The notes beneath the pieces were generated by a model. It saw nothing but the letters and a program-made list of their open reading frames with translations. It did not search any database and was not told the origin of the DNA. Both the position numbers and the translations under genes were made by a program. A DNA stretch of 64,000 bases from Loripinus fragilis (taxonomy: Eukaryota; Mollusca; Bivalvia; Lucinida; Lucinidae): the NCBI GenBank assembly GCA_964019695.1, contig OZ026525.1, positions 61,908,253-61,972,252 on the forward strand, read 5' to 3'. Below are positions 37,601 through 48,999 of the stretch, one piece after another; positions within the stretch are counted from its first letter, which is position 1, and every line of letters begins with the position of its first letter.

Positions 37601-38659
37601 ACAGCTACCTATATGTAAGCTTTAAACAAAACTCAGGTGAACGCTTTAGGGCCACTTGGCCCTCTTGTTTTTTTAAGATATTGTCAACTCACTTTTCTAA
37701 GTATTATTGAAGTGTACCTGGAATTCAACTGCACAATAGTGTTCATCGTAGGTAGAAGGGCGAATCAAGCATACAACAGGTAAAACAACCAACTTTCTCC
37801 TCTTCAATAGAATGATAATCAAAATAGAAAGGATGCAAAACTACATAAAATGCAGGCCCCGAAGTTATAAAACTTGAGTTTTTTCTCAGCTCAAAATAAA
37901 GCAGAAGAATTGGCTGCTAGTGGGCACGTGTCTGCAAGCAGCCAATCATTGCACTTTATTTTGAGTTTGAAGGCGGTACTCCTTTTGTGGATCTTTTATG
38001 TTTTTTTCTGTCTTGTGTTTACTATGTCTTTGTGCGCGTCTGTTTATATGTGCTTTGTGGTCACCTGCTGGGAAAGGGCTGACCTCTTGGCACTCGTTTG
38101 TGGTGTCTAACTGTGAGTTTGTCACTTTCCCATTGGTATCCTGGGTCAGGTGTGGTACTTGATTGTATCGATTCCTGATATTTTCACCCTTACTTACTTT
38201 GAGGCTGTACTTAAGTTTTATAACCTCGGTGCCAGGACTAAACACCAACACCCTTACATACAGCATATGGGAGAAACAATAATCAAAGAACTGAAACCAT
38301 AAAAATAGACAGCAACCCCAGACAAGGGGTTTTGAAATATACTCCAATGGAAAACCCTGCATCCTAGATTTTGTTTTGTTGTTCAAAATATGAATGGTTT
38401 AGCTCTCATAAAACGTATCCAAATTAAGTATCCAATGTATCATCACAGACAGTGGAATGCAGTGACTCAGTTGGTAAAGAGCAAACTAGGGATCGAAGGG
38501 TTGCTAGTTTGAGACGTACTGGAGTCACTGTGTTGCTCTTGAGCAAGACACTGGATCCGCTGCTTAGTTCTGGTTCAACTCAGAAAGAGAGGAAATCATC
38601 TGGACATGACTGAAAACAGGTAGACTGGGACATAAACAAATCACACAAACTAAAATAAT

Positions 38660-38719
<60 letters not shown>

Positions 38720-39980
38720 ATAACAATCAAAAGCATATTAACTAACTACATGTATGGTCAACAAAGAAAATCGTTCATAACCAACCATCAGCCAATTATA
38801 TATAACAAAGGCTGGCTGACCAACGGTAAGCCAAAACAAAGGCAAACATCAGACAACAACCCACGGATGGAAGTTTCAGGTTAAGGTCCTGAATGAGTCT
38901 GGCGCTTGACTCACCATCGTTAAAATAAAGAGAAAAAACATACATTAGTAATCAGCCAGGGTAAGGCCGATGACGCAAGACATGCAGATTATATAGTTTA
39001 ACACCCATCTTACATCTCACATATTTATAACATTTGATTATATATTGAAATAATCAAGAAAAGGATCTTTTCATTGGATTTACTTATCTAATCAGAGTAT
39101 CTTCAAAAGAATTTAGATAATTCTTTTAGAGTTTTATGACATCAGTACCCTTATTTAAGTAATAGCAGTGAAACGTTTATTTCTGTTCTGAAGACGCTAT
39201 CTTTTGAAGATAATCTTTTGCAAAACAAATAGGCTCCATAATCTCTCATTATATATGCAATGGCAGTGCTTGTGGGATGGAATCTTTAAGTTAAATTGAT
39301 TCATCAATAATTGTCTTAGGGTCTTAGGGAGCTTTTGCTGCTCAGGAACACTAAATAAAAAGGTTGGTGTTGACTTAGAATACATTTTCGACCTCCAGCC
39401 TCGCTCCATACGTTAGCATTGGCGATTAAAGTAGGCTTTTGAAACTATGCATTAAGTTTCAAAATGTTAGTCCCAAGTTATTGTTTGTCAAGCATTTTCC
39501 TTTTAGGTGAAGCAGAATATATCCATAGCTATTGTATCTAAAGAAGATGATAAACTTGTGGCAGGAATTATCATGGCGGTAGCAGATAAAAACTTCAAGA
39601 TCACACCAGAGCTAAAGGAAACTAGAGCCTGGTACAGGTTTGTGGACTTCTTGGAAAGTGGGTACAATGTATTCAGACATTTCCAGGCAGAAGAAGCAGT
39701 TGATCTAGCCTACCTTTGCACTCATCGTGATTTCAGGGGAAAAGGTTTGGCAAGCAACGTCATGAAAGCTGCAGTTTACTTTCTAAAGAGCCTTAATATT
39801 AATGGCTTGGTCCTCCATGGATGTGCAACTTCGAAGCAATCTAAGAGAACCTTTGATAAATCGGGGTTTAAAGAAGTATGGGAAGTAATGTTGGCGGACT
39901 ATACTGACAACGGAGAGACTGTGTTTCAACATGCAATAGAGGAACCGTCTGTAAAGTACTACATGCAGATTTGTCCGTAG
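34690..39980 (+). CDS. arylalkylamine/dopamine N-acetyltransferase-like protein (GNAT), paralogue 2
   Basis: Exons 34681-34746 (after TTTACAG, donor GTATGT), 35280-35465 (after ATATTTTAG, donor GTATAA) and 39507-39980 (after TTTTAG, stop TAG). All junctions are phase 0. Starting at the ATG at 34690 the protein is about 238 aa, a usual length for AANAT-like enzymes. The second exon encodes a segment with DIPGYKY and VREQWHESM, almost identical to paralogue 1. The third has the acetyl-CoA motif RGKGLA at about residues 158-163, LVLHGCATS, RTFDKSGF and LADYTDNGETVF. By eye the last exon is roughly two-thirds identical to paralogue 1. Exon 1 is preceded by an acceptor, so an upstream 5' exon is likely. 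Intron 2 (4.0 kb) contains a MITE, a pearl-like tandem-repeat element and a composite repeat. Expected role: acetyl-CoA-dependent N-acetylation of an amine. The substrate is not inferable. Confidence 0.8.
35535..35770 (+). mobile_element. MITE family B, copy 3
   Basis: GGACCGCAACGCGAGAAAAC at the left; CAGGTTTTCTCGTGGCGAGG at the right; AATT flanks. Inside intron 2 of GNAT paralogue 2, 69 bp after the donor. Confidence 0.8.
35923..37674 (+). mobile_element. pearl-like tandem-repeat mobile element
   Basis: Begins with hairpin AGCTCACCTGAGCC / GGCTCATGGTGAGCT and ends AGGGCCACTTGGCCCT-CTTGTTT. The core holds about nine ~163-bp repeats marked by CATAGGCTTATATAGGGAG (36300 to 37430) with CTCTACCAAGTTTGTTCAAA. 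Such elements with satellite-like cores are known in bivalves and have been linked to Helitron-like transposition; that link is family knowledge, not shown here. Confidence 0.75.
37857..38237. mobile_element. family H MITE with a family D insert
   Basis: Left CCCGAAGTTATAAAACTTGA, right AAGTTTTATAACCTCGGTGC. The palindrome core is GGCTGCTAG...CAAGCAGCC. The right arm is broken at 37974 by family D. Confidence 0.65.
37975..38205 (+). repeat. interspersed repeat family D, copy 1
   Basis: GGCGGTACTCCTTTTGTGGA to ATTGTATCGATTCCTGA and CACCCTTACTTACTTT. Closely matches 53402-53625. Confidence 0.7.
38452..38600 (+). mobile_element. V-SINE-superfamily-like SINE
   Basis: tRNA-like head with A box GACTCAGTTGGTAAAGAG and weak B box GGTTGCTAGTTTGAGAC, followed by GTTGCTCTTGAGCAAGACAC, which matches the conserved core of V-SINEs (cttgagcaaggcact). 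RUDI is a known molluscan V-SINE; identity with it is inference. Confidence 0.65.
38663..38719. repeat. (GA)n microsatellite
   Basis: About 25 AG units, then one interruption. Confidence 0.95.
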
Positions 39981-40176
39981 TAGAAAACTGTAGTGACTTC
40001 ATACTGAAGATGCTGGGGAAATATTGACAAACTGACCATTATTATTATTTACTTCAGTAGCATGGTCCAAAGTCATTATAACGGTACATACGGACAACAT
40101 AAGACATATTTGAAGAATCCACACGTATGCATTGGTGGTCATAATTTAGAAACAAGCATAGAACGATATGAAAGTC

Positions 40177-40182
40177 AATAAA
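40177..40182 (+). promoter_or_regulatory. candidate polyadenylation signal, GNAT paralogue 2
   Basis: AATAAA about 200 nt after the TAG at 39978-39980, followed by a T/GT-rich stretch. It is the first canonical hexamer downstream of the stop. The site of cleavage is inferred, not seen. Confidence 0.45.
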
Positions 40183-40805
40183 AGTGTCCATTTATGTTCC
40201 AATTATAAAATAATTCAACCGAGGTATTATTTTCGAGCCAGACTTAGAATGCAGAAAATTAATTAACCTTAGTTTACATTATAAACTACCTCATATTACA
40301 TTGTATTGTATATTTGTAATGCGTTTATGTTTAATATAAATTGTATTATATAGTATACATTGTATGACATAATTTATTTTCACTTTGAAGTTTCTACTTA
40401 CTGTTTTTGGCAAGTATCAGTATATCTAGGTAAACTCGTGTTACATGTATTTGACAGATTTGAAGTAAAACATATGTAAGCGCTATGGACCTAAAGCGTA
40501 AATAAACTAACTCCGCACTTTTGTCTTGCGTTCCAAACATAGGGCATAAGAAAACAACGTGATACCCATACACGATGTCGCAATATACAAGGTTTGCAGT
40601 TTCGATTAATGTTTCGTTTATTGGAAATGTTGACCAGTAACCAATCAAATTCAACCCGATATAAACAATACCCATATAACATTCTCCTCGAAATAAAAAT
40701 GGTTGAGAATAAATCGCAATGTAATGGGTATTGCGAAAACTTCTATTTATAACAATTCAGTTTGATTTTGACTATGATGGGACTGTCATACTGTACACGT
40801 GCTTT

Positions 40806-41447
40806 CACAGTATGTAAACTGAAATAAACATCCTATACCCGTTCTTCCTAGCTCACGCCTTATGCATTATGAATTACAGCACTCGTGAGTAACCAGTTGT
40901 CGGAAATCGTGATGTGAGAGTTGTATGTACAGCTATAATTGCGAGGGCCCACCTATGAAAATTCATTTTTCCATAGATCTAAGTAACTGTTACAGTTACA
41001 ACCATGTAATCATGTATACATGTGATTGCCAATTCCACTAATATCGTGCAACCTGGCATTTAAGCTCGTTTTCGACACAGAACGGCTCTGATTGTGAGCA
41101 AGTCGATTTTTAACAAAGCAAAATGCAAAGGAGGAAACCGTTAAAATCATGGAATAAAATAGATAAAATGGCTTTTCTTACCTTGTTCGAATGTGTATTG
41201 TCTGTATCGCTAACAATATAAATCGAAACGTGTACATGTACCTACACTTCCACAAAACGCTTTGAGGCGTGACTGTAACGGTAAATGCATTGAAATAATT
41301 GAGGGTCATTACTTAGAGGTCGTGGTACTACTGTAAATACACGCATTTTCCGGCTACTGGTTACGCACGAGTGCTGTTATTCATGTTTATAAGGCGTGAG
41401 CTAAGGGAGGAACGGTACAGGATGTTTATTTCAGTTTACATACTGTG
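40806..41447. mobile_element. 642-bp MITE with ~95-bp TIRs (family L), copy 1
   Basis: Ends CACAGTATGTAAACTGAAAT and complement; the TIRs also share CAGCACTCGTG and GTAACCAGT. Internal sequence is nearly identical to 55259-55819 apart from a block missing there. Flanking GCTTT/GTTTT is a weak duplication. Not coding. Confidence 0.85.
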
Positions 41448-41940
41448 GTTTTATGTGCATTTTTATTTAAGAAATGAATTCGATTTTTGGAATGTTCATG
41501 GATTCGGGCTTCACGTTAAATTTGCAAGAGACCCAAAGTATTCACGATTCTATGAACAATCCAAAAATTGAATTTATTGCTTATATTTACATTTTATTAC
41601 AAATATCTAAAATATAGAAATTATTTATAATTTAGGAAAAACAGTTTGTATTAAATATGTATTTGTATTAACGGTTTTGTTGGAGTGTAAAACGGAAAAG
41701 CGGAACAGCCAGTGTGAACACGGACAGCCAATGGAGCAGACATGAGGCTTGTTTTGCACATGCGACTCGGGTGGCTAGCTGTCAATCACAACACCAGTGT
41801 CACTTCTGGCGAATGCATTCGATGTTGAAACGTTTTGCACGAGCAAGTGAGCTTGGCAGATGCCAATCAACTTTATGTCATTCATAAGGCTATGAACGGT
41901 TGCAAAAATCTAAAGATTCATTAAAGGCTTGCTTTGAAAA

Positions 41941-41960
41941 TGTATATATATATATATAAG
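41941..41960. repeat. (TA)n microsatellite
   Basis: About eight TA units. Confidence 0.8.
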
Positions 41961-42029
41961 GAACTGAATGTTTTGCAACTCAAAGTGTTAAATGTTTGAT
42001 GTATCGAAAGTATTATAGCTATACTGGCT

Positions 42030-42245
42030 AGTATTAACCCATTTGTGCCAAATGGAATTCCCTTCTGTTCTCAATTTGAGCAGTCAATTTCCATTTCAAA
42101 GGTTGTTGGGTGGTATTTTTCATTTTCATTCAAACTATATTATAGAACGTTCTACCTATCAGACACAGCATTCTGTGGCGTCTGATCTGGGTCTGCGCTG
42201 ATTGCCTATGTCGCACCAAAAAGACTCCAGGCTTATATGGGTTAA
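42030..42245 (+). repeat. interspersed repeat family E
   Basis: TAACCCATTTGTGCCAAATG, TTGTTGGGTGGTATTTTTCA and GTGGCGTCTGATCTGGGTCT. Confidence 0.65.
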
Positions 42246-43046
42246 AAGGAGCCCCTATAGCTGCGCAGGCTGCTGTCACATATACGTTGGCTCACAGCCT
42301 TATTTTTGACAATTCCACTATCCACTTTGTATTTGATGCATTTATGTCAATAAGTCGGTTTCTTTATTTAGCTTTGATATGATTGGATATACGACTTAAT
42401 GCAAAAATTCACCCGGTCAGCAACTGTCAAATATTTACTTTTCACCACGATTGGTAAACAGAAACCGGACAGAGGGATTACGAATTATTAGTTAATGGGG
42501 TTTATTTCGAAAAAGAATATCTTGGGAGCTCCCAGGCGTCTCAGAATTGACATTACATGTACATGTATGTGTAATGTTTTCTTGTGTTTGTGTGTGTTTT
42601 GTTTTTTGCGCAAATTCGTTCATTTTCGCATTGACGCTTTAACACAGCTTATCCTATCACAAACTATCTAGTAGGAGTAGAAGACTAATTTTGGTCTAAG
42701 CCTTCATTTACATAGGCGTAGCCAGGTGCGGATCCAGAAAGTTTTGTCAGGGGATGCAAAAATAGATTTTTTTGCTTTAGTCATATTTTACAGAGGAGGA
42801 GAGATGTTCCGTACCAATGTTCTAAGGGGACCATCGTCAGTCAGCAAAACGCCATAGGCGTTTTTGCTGGTGGCCGAAGATGACCTGGTTTTCCCAGCAC
42901 AGGGGTAGGGGTCCGGACCTCCTGTCCTTCCTCTTGATCCGTCCATGGTAGCCCCCATTAATCAGTTACGCATGTGCGTAGTTAAATTTGTGCAGTTTCA
43001 GGTGGAATCACCGATTTAGGAAGCATTATATTCCCATACTATAGAG

Positions 43047-43111
43047 GACTGCTCTTCAAGGAAAGAATTTGCTCTCTTTGAGAGCAATTTCTTTCCCTAA
43101 AGAGAAGTCCG
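43047..43111. mobile_element. palindromic MITE (family I), copy 1
   Basis: GGACTGCTCTTCAAGGAAAG pairs with CTTTCCCTAAAGAGAAGTCC around a second hairpin TTGCTCTC/GAGAGCAA. A related copy is at 59359-59425. Confidence 0.65.
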
Positions 43112-43139
43112 TATTATTATAAAGGGACGCAGAAACAAA

Positions 43140-44280
43140 TCTCGTTTGAGTAGGCCCACTTTGGTGTGCCTGCGCTCTTGCTACACCCTTGATACACCAA
43201 AGCCTTTGCTGTTCGCTGATGCAATGGTTACAAAATTACATGTACTGCCTCGTCTATTTTGCTAAATAAGGCGTGACACAAACCATCGAGATAGCTTTGT
43301 CACATTTTGTATCATTTTCATGCAAGGCTTGACTCTCTTAAATTAAAATGTATTTCATTCTTCACTCAAGTCCCTGGGCTACCATTTGTTATTGTAACAA
43401 GACAGGCTGCGTGCTCAAGGATTGAAACACAGTTGGTGTGCATGTTTAGAAATCAATGACTCTTGAAAAGATGAAGATCAATTTGGTTTGCTCTTAAATC
43501 CCATTTAGTGGTTGTGGACACAATATTGCGTTTCTTAACTATTTGATTGCTACTGGCTGTTTTACCGTTTATGGTAATCGGTTAGTTCTTGGCGTCTGGA
43601 GTTTCTCTTATAATTAGATTAAGATAAAACAAGCATGCACTATCATAACACTGGCGAAATTTATCGCCTGCTAATAGCATTAACAAACAGTTTCGATCCA
43701 TATCAGGACATACACAATGCCGGGCCTAATCTGGATCGAAACCATTTTCACACTCTGTTGGTGTTCATGAAAGATTTGTTTGGATGTGCGATTTTTGAAA
43801 ATTATCAGCAGACCACAAAAACAACCTGTAAAAATACTCAGCATGCTAAGATGTCAGGATCTGAGGATTTTATCTTTTTTTTTCAATTGTGGCAAATTAC
43901 CCTCGAACGTATAAAAATAAGGGACTCAAGGGAGTTGACAAATTGATCAATTCTGACAAAATAATAGTCCAATCCTTGCTATTAAATTCAGAATCTTATT
44001 ATAATGCACTCAGTCAGCCTTGAGCCGAAAACAACATGCAGCATGTTGCCGTGGATACAAACAGTGTTATAATATAAAAAAATGGGTTTGATATCTCCTT
44101 GAGGCGGTTCTGTGTGACCAAAATTAGTTTATAGACTGAAACGGAAAAAATTAAACATGTAAATGATACTAGAATGGGGGCAATCGATGGTATCAACTCG
44201 TATTAATACTGCTTAGTATGAAATGTTTGACCATAACCTTTGACTCTAAGGTTCACGACAGCAATAACACAGTTCAAATA
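43140..44280. other. no recognisable feature
   Basis: A 103-aa frame at 43635-43946 has no motif I know, and no splice-flanked exon is apparent. Confidence 0.45.
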
Positions 44281-44290
44281 GAGTAACATA

Positions 44291-44400
44291 CTGTCGTGCC
44301 AGCCATGAGTGACAGTGACGTCATGTTTTGTTTACAAAGTTATCTGGACTTAGGATCGATAAATCACTTGTGTATCCATCCTATCCGCAGGTTGGCGCCG
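44291..44400. mobile_element. left half of the 225-bp TA-flanked MITE
   Basis: CTGTCGTGCCAGCCATGAGT after TA, then ATCACTTGTGTAT and CCTATCCGCAGG as at 10990-11090. The right half is absent. Confidence 0.7.
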
Positions 44401-44404
44401 TTAA

Positions 44405-44593
44405 TTAACATTCTGCTCGTTTCATCGAATAGAGCAGAATATTTGTCTAGTCGGTACTAGCATTAACAAAGGTTGTGCAGTATATTATTACTCAGTCGTC
44501 ATGCACGGACTGAGAATAATCAGGTATTTGTGAATGAAGTGTCGTGAAAAATCAGTTCTAAGGCGGCTTCACAGATGTGAGCAACACACAAAA
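44405..44593 (+). repeat. 189-bp hairpin-rich segment, copy 1
   Basis: Begins TTAACATTCTGCTCG and ends GCAACACACAAAA. One base differs from 52836-53024. Contains stems TTCTGCTC/GAGCAGAA, CTAG/CTAG and CTCAGTC/GACTGAG. Flanks differ between the copies. Confidence 0.85.
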
Positions 44594-45097
44594 AGCGAAG
44601 AACGTTTGTCTATATTTCTGGAGTAAGAAGATAGCATGGCACCGACCTAGGGTATTAACAGCAGACAGAACGAGATGAACAAGTTGGTTTCTACAGAATT
44701 AAAAAGATAAGTGACACTCAAAAACTTATTTTGTGAATTTTAGGTAGCAAAGTGCGTCTGTCGCATCTGCAGATTATATCTCAAAAGGTAAATGCGTTCA
44801 ATGTGTAGAAGATGGCATGTTCAAAAAATAGATGATTGTGACAGAAATCTAAACCATTATTAAACGGTATATGAAGATGAAGAATTTAGCGAAAGGTACA
44901 TTTTTTATCTGAAACGCCTTTAAGCGGAGAATGTTGTACACTATAGAGCAAATAAAAATAACGCAACACACTACATATATATTATGAAAGAATATACTAG
45001 GGATAACACGATGATATTTCAAACACGTTCATGTATACAGATGTCAAAAGCAGGCTATAAAAGTTTATCTGAAACGCTCAAAAGCGGAGTATGGTAC

Positions 45098-46220
45098 CAT
45101 ACAATACAATACAATACAAATTTTATTTAAAGTCGGAAATCTAACAAATTAACATTAGCTATGTATAGCTATTAACCGACACATATAAGTATTAAGACAT
45201 GTTACATAGTACAACATACAGAATTATAAAAGGATAAATAAGTTTTAAATTGCACATAGAAGCATTAGCATCATAAGACATACATATTATGATAAAATTT
45301 AAAAGCGTTTAACTTTTTGCAAGCACATATTGTAGCAAACATAACTGAAAAGGAAGGAAAAATATCTTCAGCTATAGCCATAATTGAGTCTGTACAATTA
45401 TTAAATTTGATATAAATAGTCAATATTATTAAGAAATCACCATAAAATCACCATATAATAATCACAGCTTTACAATCATATCACAATGTTAAGTTTTAAT
45501 ACATAATTGACAAAGACCCAAAAAGAGCTATTAAACTGAAGATTTAGCATTAAAAGCAACAAAAGCAACAAAAAATTAAAACAGAAGCATTAACAGTTTG
45601 AGCAGAACGAGCATGTGCAGACCCCCCCGCTCCATGTACCAATTTGTGACCTAAATTGCTCCGTAGATGTAATGTCTCGGAACTTTTGTGGTAGGGAATT
45701 CCATATTTTAGCAGCAGTAGAGCGGAAGGATCTGACACCATATGAACTGGTCCTCACCTGGGGTATTTCAACTGTATTTGTGTACCTAAAAGAATAAGAA
45801 TGGGGTTTATATGTTAAAATATCATTCAAATATACAGGTGTTTGATTATTTAAAATCTTAAAAGCCTCTAGTGCTATTGCCCTCAGTCGTCTGACTTTTA
45901 GTGAAGGTAGTTTTGATTTATCAAGCAAAGTATCATAGCTAGAATTGTAGTCTTGATATATAAATCTGAGGGCCCTTTCCTGAATTTTCTCTATCTTCTT
46001 TGTGTTAACTTCCCCACAAAAATGCCAGACGAGAGGGCAATAGTTAAAATTTGACATGATAAATGAATAATATATATTGAGTTTCCCCAATCTGCATAAG
46101 TTTCTTCCTATTCTCTTCAACACATTTAGTTGTCTAGATGCTTTTTTACATACATTTGATATATGAAGATCGAAACTCAATTTAAAATCAATGGTAACAC
46201 CTAAAAGTTTTACATGATCC
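45098..46220 (-). mobile_element. 5'-truncated non-LTR retrotransposon (LINE) 3' end
   Basis: Carries the C-terminal part of a reverse-transcriptase ORF (45590-46220), a ~460-bp 3' UTR and a pentanucleotide tail, TACAA repeats at about 45098-45118 on the plus strand. A microsatellite 3' tail and 5' truncation are typical of target-primed insertion. Confidence 0.8.
45590..46220 (-). pseudogene. LINE ORF2 C-terminal fragment
   Basis: About 210 residues beginning near HVKLLGVTIDFKLSFD, followed by ASRQLNVLKRIGR, YCPLVWHF, KIEKIQERALRFIY and RSFRSTAAKIWNSLP. This order is the region after the YADD motif in jockey/CR1-type reverse transcriptases. Endonuclease and catalytic RT motifs are missing. 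The first ~23 residues of the open frame come from the flanking tandem repeat. The frame is uninterrupted, suggesting a fairly young insertion. Confidence 0.85.
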
Positions 46221-46559
46221 TCACAATGTATGATGTATAATATAGAGCAAATAAAAAATGTATAATATAGAGCAAATAAAAAATAACGCAACTCACTAGA
46301 AAGAATATACCAAGGATATCACAGACATAGTTTCAAACATGTTCACGTATATAGACGTCAAGAGCAGGCTACACATGTTTATCTGAAACGCTCAAATGCG
46401 GAGAATGTTGTAAAATATAGAGCAAATAAAAAATAACGCAACACACTACATGCACATTATGAAAGACTATACCAGGGATACCACGATCATAGTTTCAAAC
46501 ACAGTTACGAATATAGGCGTCAAGAGCAGGCTATACATCCTCATGAATTGGGCGGCATT

Positions 46560-48030
46560 TCCTGGTTTTGCAAAGAAGATAAATTAATAGTAATAATAAT
46601 AGTTATAATAATGATAAAATAAAATTGTTATGTCAACGATGGAATCAATCACAGTTTTACATCTAACGTTCTTACATTTCAGTTTCCATATTTGAAACAA
46701 CGACAGGTTATTACAACTAGAAAGTAGTTGACGATTATTTCATCTGGAGGTCGCCAGTGATGAGGAGGATCAGAAACACATTTGAAGAGCTCAATCCAAG
46801 TCGGCATTGGAAATTTGAAAGTCCATATCTAAAGCACAATGTAAAGATAAGTACAGAAAGCAGTTTTCTTGTTTTCATCAGATAGACATTTCAGATATAA
46901 AGAATTTTTTTAAGATGTGAATCTTGGCGCTATACTAAGGTTGGTAGTACAGATCAGTTAGATCATGAGAGACGATAATGAAGGTGGGTGGATTTGCAGA
47001 GAGTAAAGTACAGATGAATCCCCATGAAATAGGTTAAATATTAAATATAAATAGATGCATGGTCATATTAGTACTTTACGTTGGTTATAGAAGAGGATTA
47101 CACTTTATCTATCTATTTGCTGTACTGATCGCAACAAATACTGTTGTTTTTTGCCAGAGAGTGTTTATCTTAAAAAAAAAAAAAAGATGGAAAGGGGCTC
47201 TTTCATGGTATGGGAAATTAACATGGGAGTCTGCCCACGCTTGGAATTTGATAATATTATGTTTATTAATTGTCTGGGGTATGACTTTTATATTTATGGT
47301 GCATTTGACTTTTTATGCAATTCCATTGCTAATTTATGACGTCATGTACGATATCACTACAATACCTTAGGGTATCCAGTTATAATCATTTCTAAAGTAA
47401 TTGACATATCATGTAACGGGCGCAGAAATGCTTTATTAAATAACTATATCATTGATAAGTTCGTAGATACTATAAATGGCTTTGTATGTATTAGGATAGC
47501 GGGTGGGCAATCATTTTTATGAGATGGTACCCCAATTTTCAACTGTATATTTTGTATTCAGTCAAATTTGGAATTAAAATTTTCACATGTTGCCGTCTTT
47601 GTCAAGATACCATTTCAACTTATAAACTTTCCATATATGTTAAGAATATGTAGACAAAATTTCATGAAATTCAAGGACTGGTAACATATTTTTTCAACTG
47701 GATGTAAACACATGGCCCTAATTCATCAAAATGTAAAAAATACAATAATTATATTTCTGTGTAAAACATACTTGAATACTTGTTTAGTTTGAATCACCAT
47801 GCTAGTACGTTTATTGGTAGAAGTTGATATGTTCAGTGTTTTCCCTATTACTGATTGGAAAAAGACAAAAAACAATATTCTTTCGTTAAGTGTCATGATT
47901 CTTATTTAATGAAGTGCTTACACAATAATATTACTCAAAACGATACAATATGGTGACACTGGACTTACCACATCTAGTTCCGAACGTTAAAACTACATCG
48001 AACCAATGTTACACTTAATATGTAATATTA
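46560..48030. other. no recognisable feature
   Basis: AT-rich. A 103-aa frame at 47059-47370 is hydrophobic with a poly-Lys run and no family I know. Confidence 0.45.
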
Positions 48031-48039
48031 TTAAGAATT

Positions 48040-48107
48040 TTAATTCATACAGGAGAGAAACCTTATGACAAGTCAGTTCATACAGGAGAAGAACCTTATA
48101 TCGATGG
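48040..48107 (+). pseudogene. C2H2 zinc-finger linker fossil
   Basis: Reads I-HTGEKPYDKSVHTGEEPY. HTGEKPY is the canonical linker of Krüppel-type fingers. Two linkers occur 30 nt apart instead of 84, so the finger between them was deleted. No Cys or His pair remains. Confidence 0.6.
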
Positions 48108-48999
48108 TCTTATAATTGTTAGCCTCATTAATAAACCTGGTTCACAAAAATAAGCCCCTGTCAAACCTATTGGTTAAAATTAACCATTTTGGTCGCAGAG
48201 AACTCTTGGCTTCAAAGGTATTGCTAAATTAATGCTCAAATCTTCTCTGTTTATTCTGTTTTGTAAAACTGATGCTGATTTCCATCAAATGGCAACATTT
48301 ATTCTTTGGCTGGATGTATATTCCAGGTATACCGTTTCTGGACCTCACTTATTCATGTAGAACACTGTTCTATGATACCTTTGATATGACTCTGTTACAC
48401 TTAATCCTGGTCACGGCACCAAAATGTGGTTACTCTAGCTCAGTTGGGATGTATAGAAATATTTGGTCTTCTTGTTTTCACACGTTTATTGATAGGATAT
48501 TAAGTTTCTTTAAGAATATAATGCAGGACTTGAGAAAGTGATACACATTGTTTTGGCCCCTTAGTGCCATGACATGGGGCCATGACCTTTGACATTTCCT
48601 GCCATTGAATCATTTGAAATTGTCTAAACATGTCTTTCTTTAAGAAAAGTGGAAGTAGATTTAAAAACAACCCCCTTCTGTCGAGTTATTGATTCATTTC
48701 AACTAAAAAATATTTTTGCTAAAACTGACCTATACCCATAAGAGGTAGGAAATGACAAAGTTACCGGTTTTGGATTTTCAAGAAATTCGGCTCAGATCAG
48801 TAGGATATATATGGCATGTTTATGTGATAATATGATATCTTGACAAAGACTAGAACATATCTATCTTTGACTTTTAATGTTGAATGTTTTGTAAATTTTT
48901 GAAAAAAAATATTGAAATTTTATAATCACTTCTTCAGAAAACGTAAATCATAATATATCCAAATGGTTTTTTGGTATTAATATAATGCCTATGGTATTT

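Larger units (their letters stand above)
37735..39000 (+). repeat. repeat family C carrying three later insertions
   Basis: Family C segments appear in order at 37760-37856, 38236-38445 and 38730-38990. Between them lie a family H MITE, a V-SINE-like copy and a GA microsatellite. Confidence 0.6.
44880..46545 (+). repeat. ~165-bp tandem repeat interrupted by a LINE
   Basis: Units carry TATAGAGCAAATAAAAATAA, CGCAACACACTAC, CAAGAGCAGGCTATACA and ATCTGAAACGC-x-x-AAAGCGGAG. They start at about 44944, 46255 and 46418, with a partial unit before. The LINE at 45098-46220 separates the first from the rest. Confidence 0.75.

Noticed and set aside
43635..43946. 103-aa frame as a gene
   Set aside because: No splice context, no recognised motif, ordinary length for chance in AT-rich DNA.
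47059..47370. 103-aa hydrophobic frame; RGSFMVW recalls Tc1 transposase
   Set aside because: The match is only a few residues, in an overlapping frame, with no flanking TIRs.
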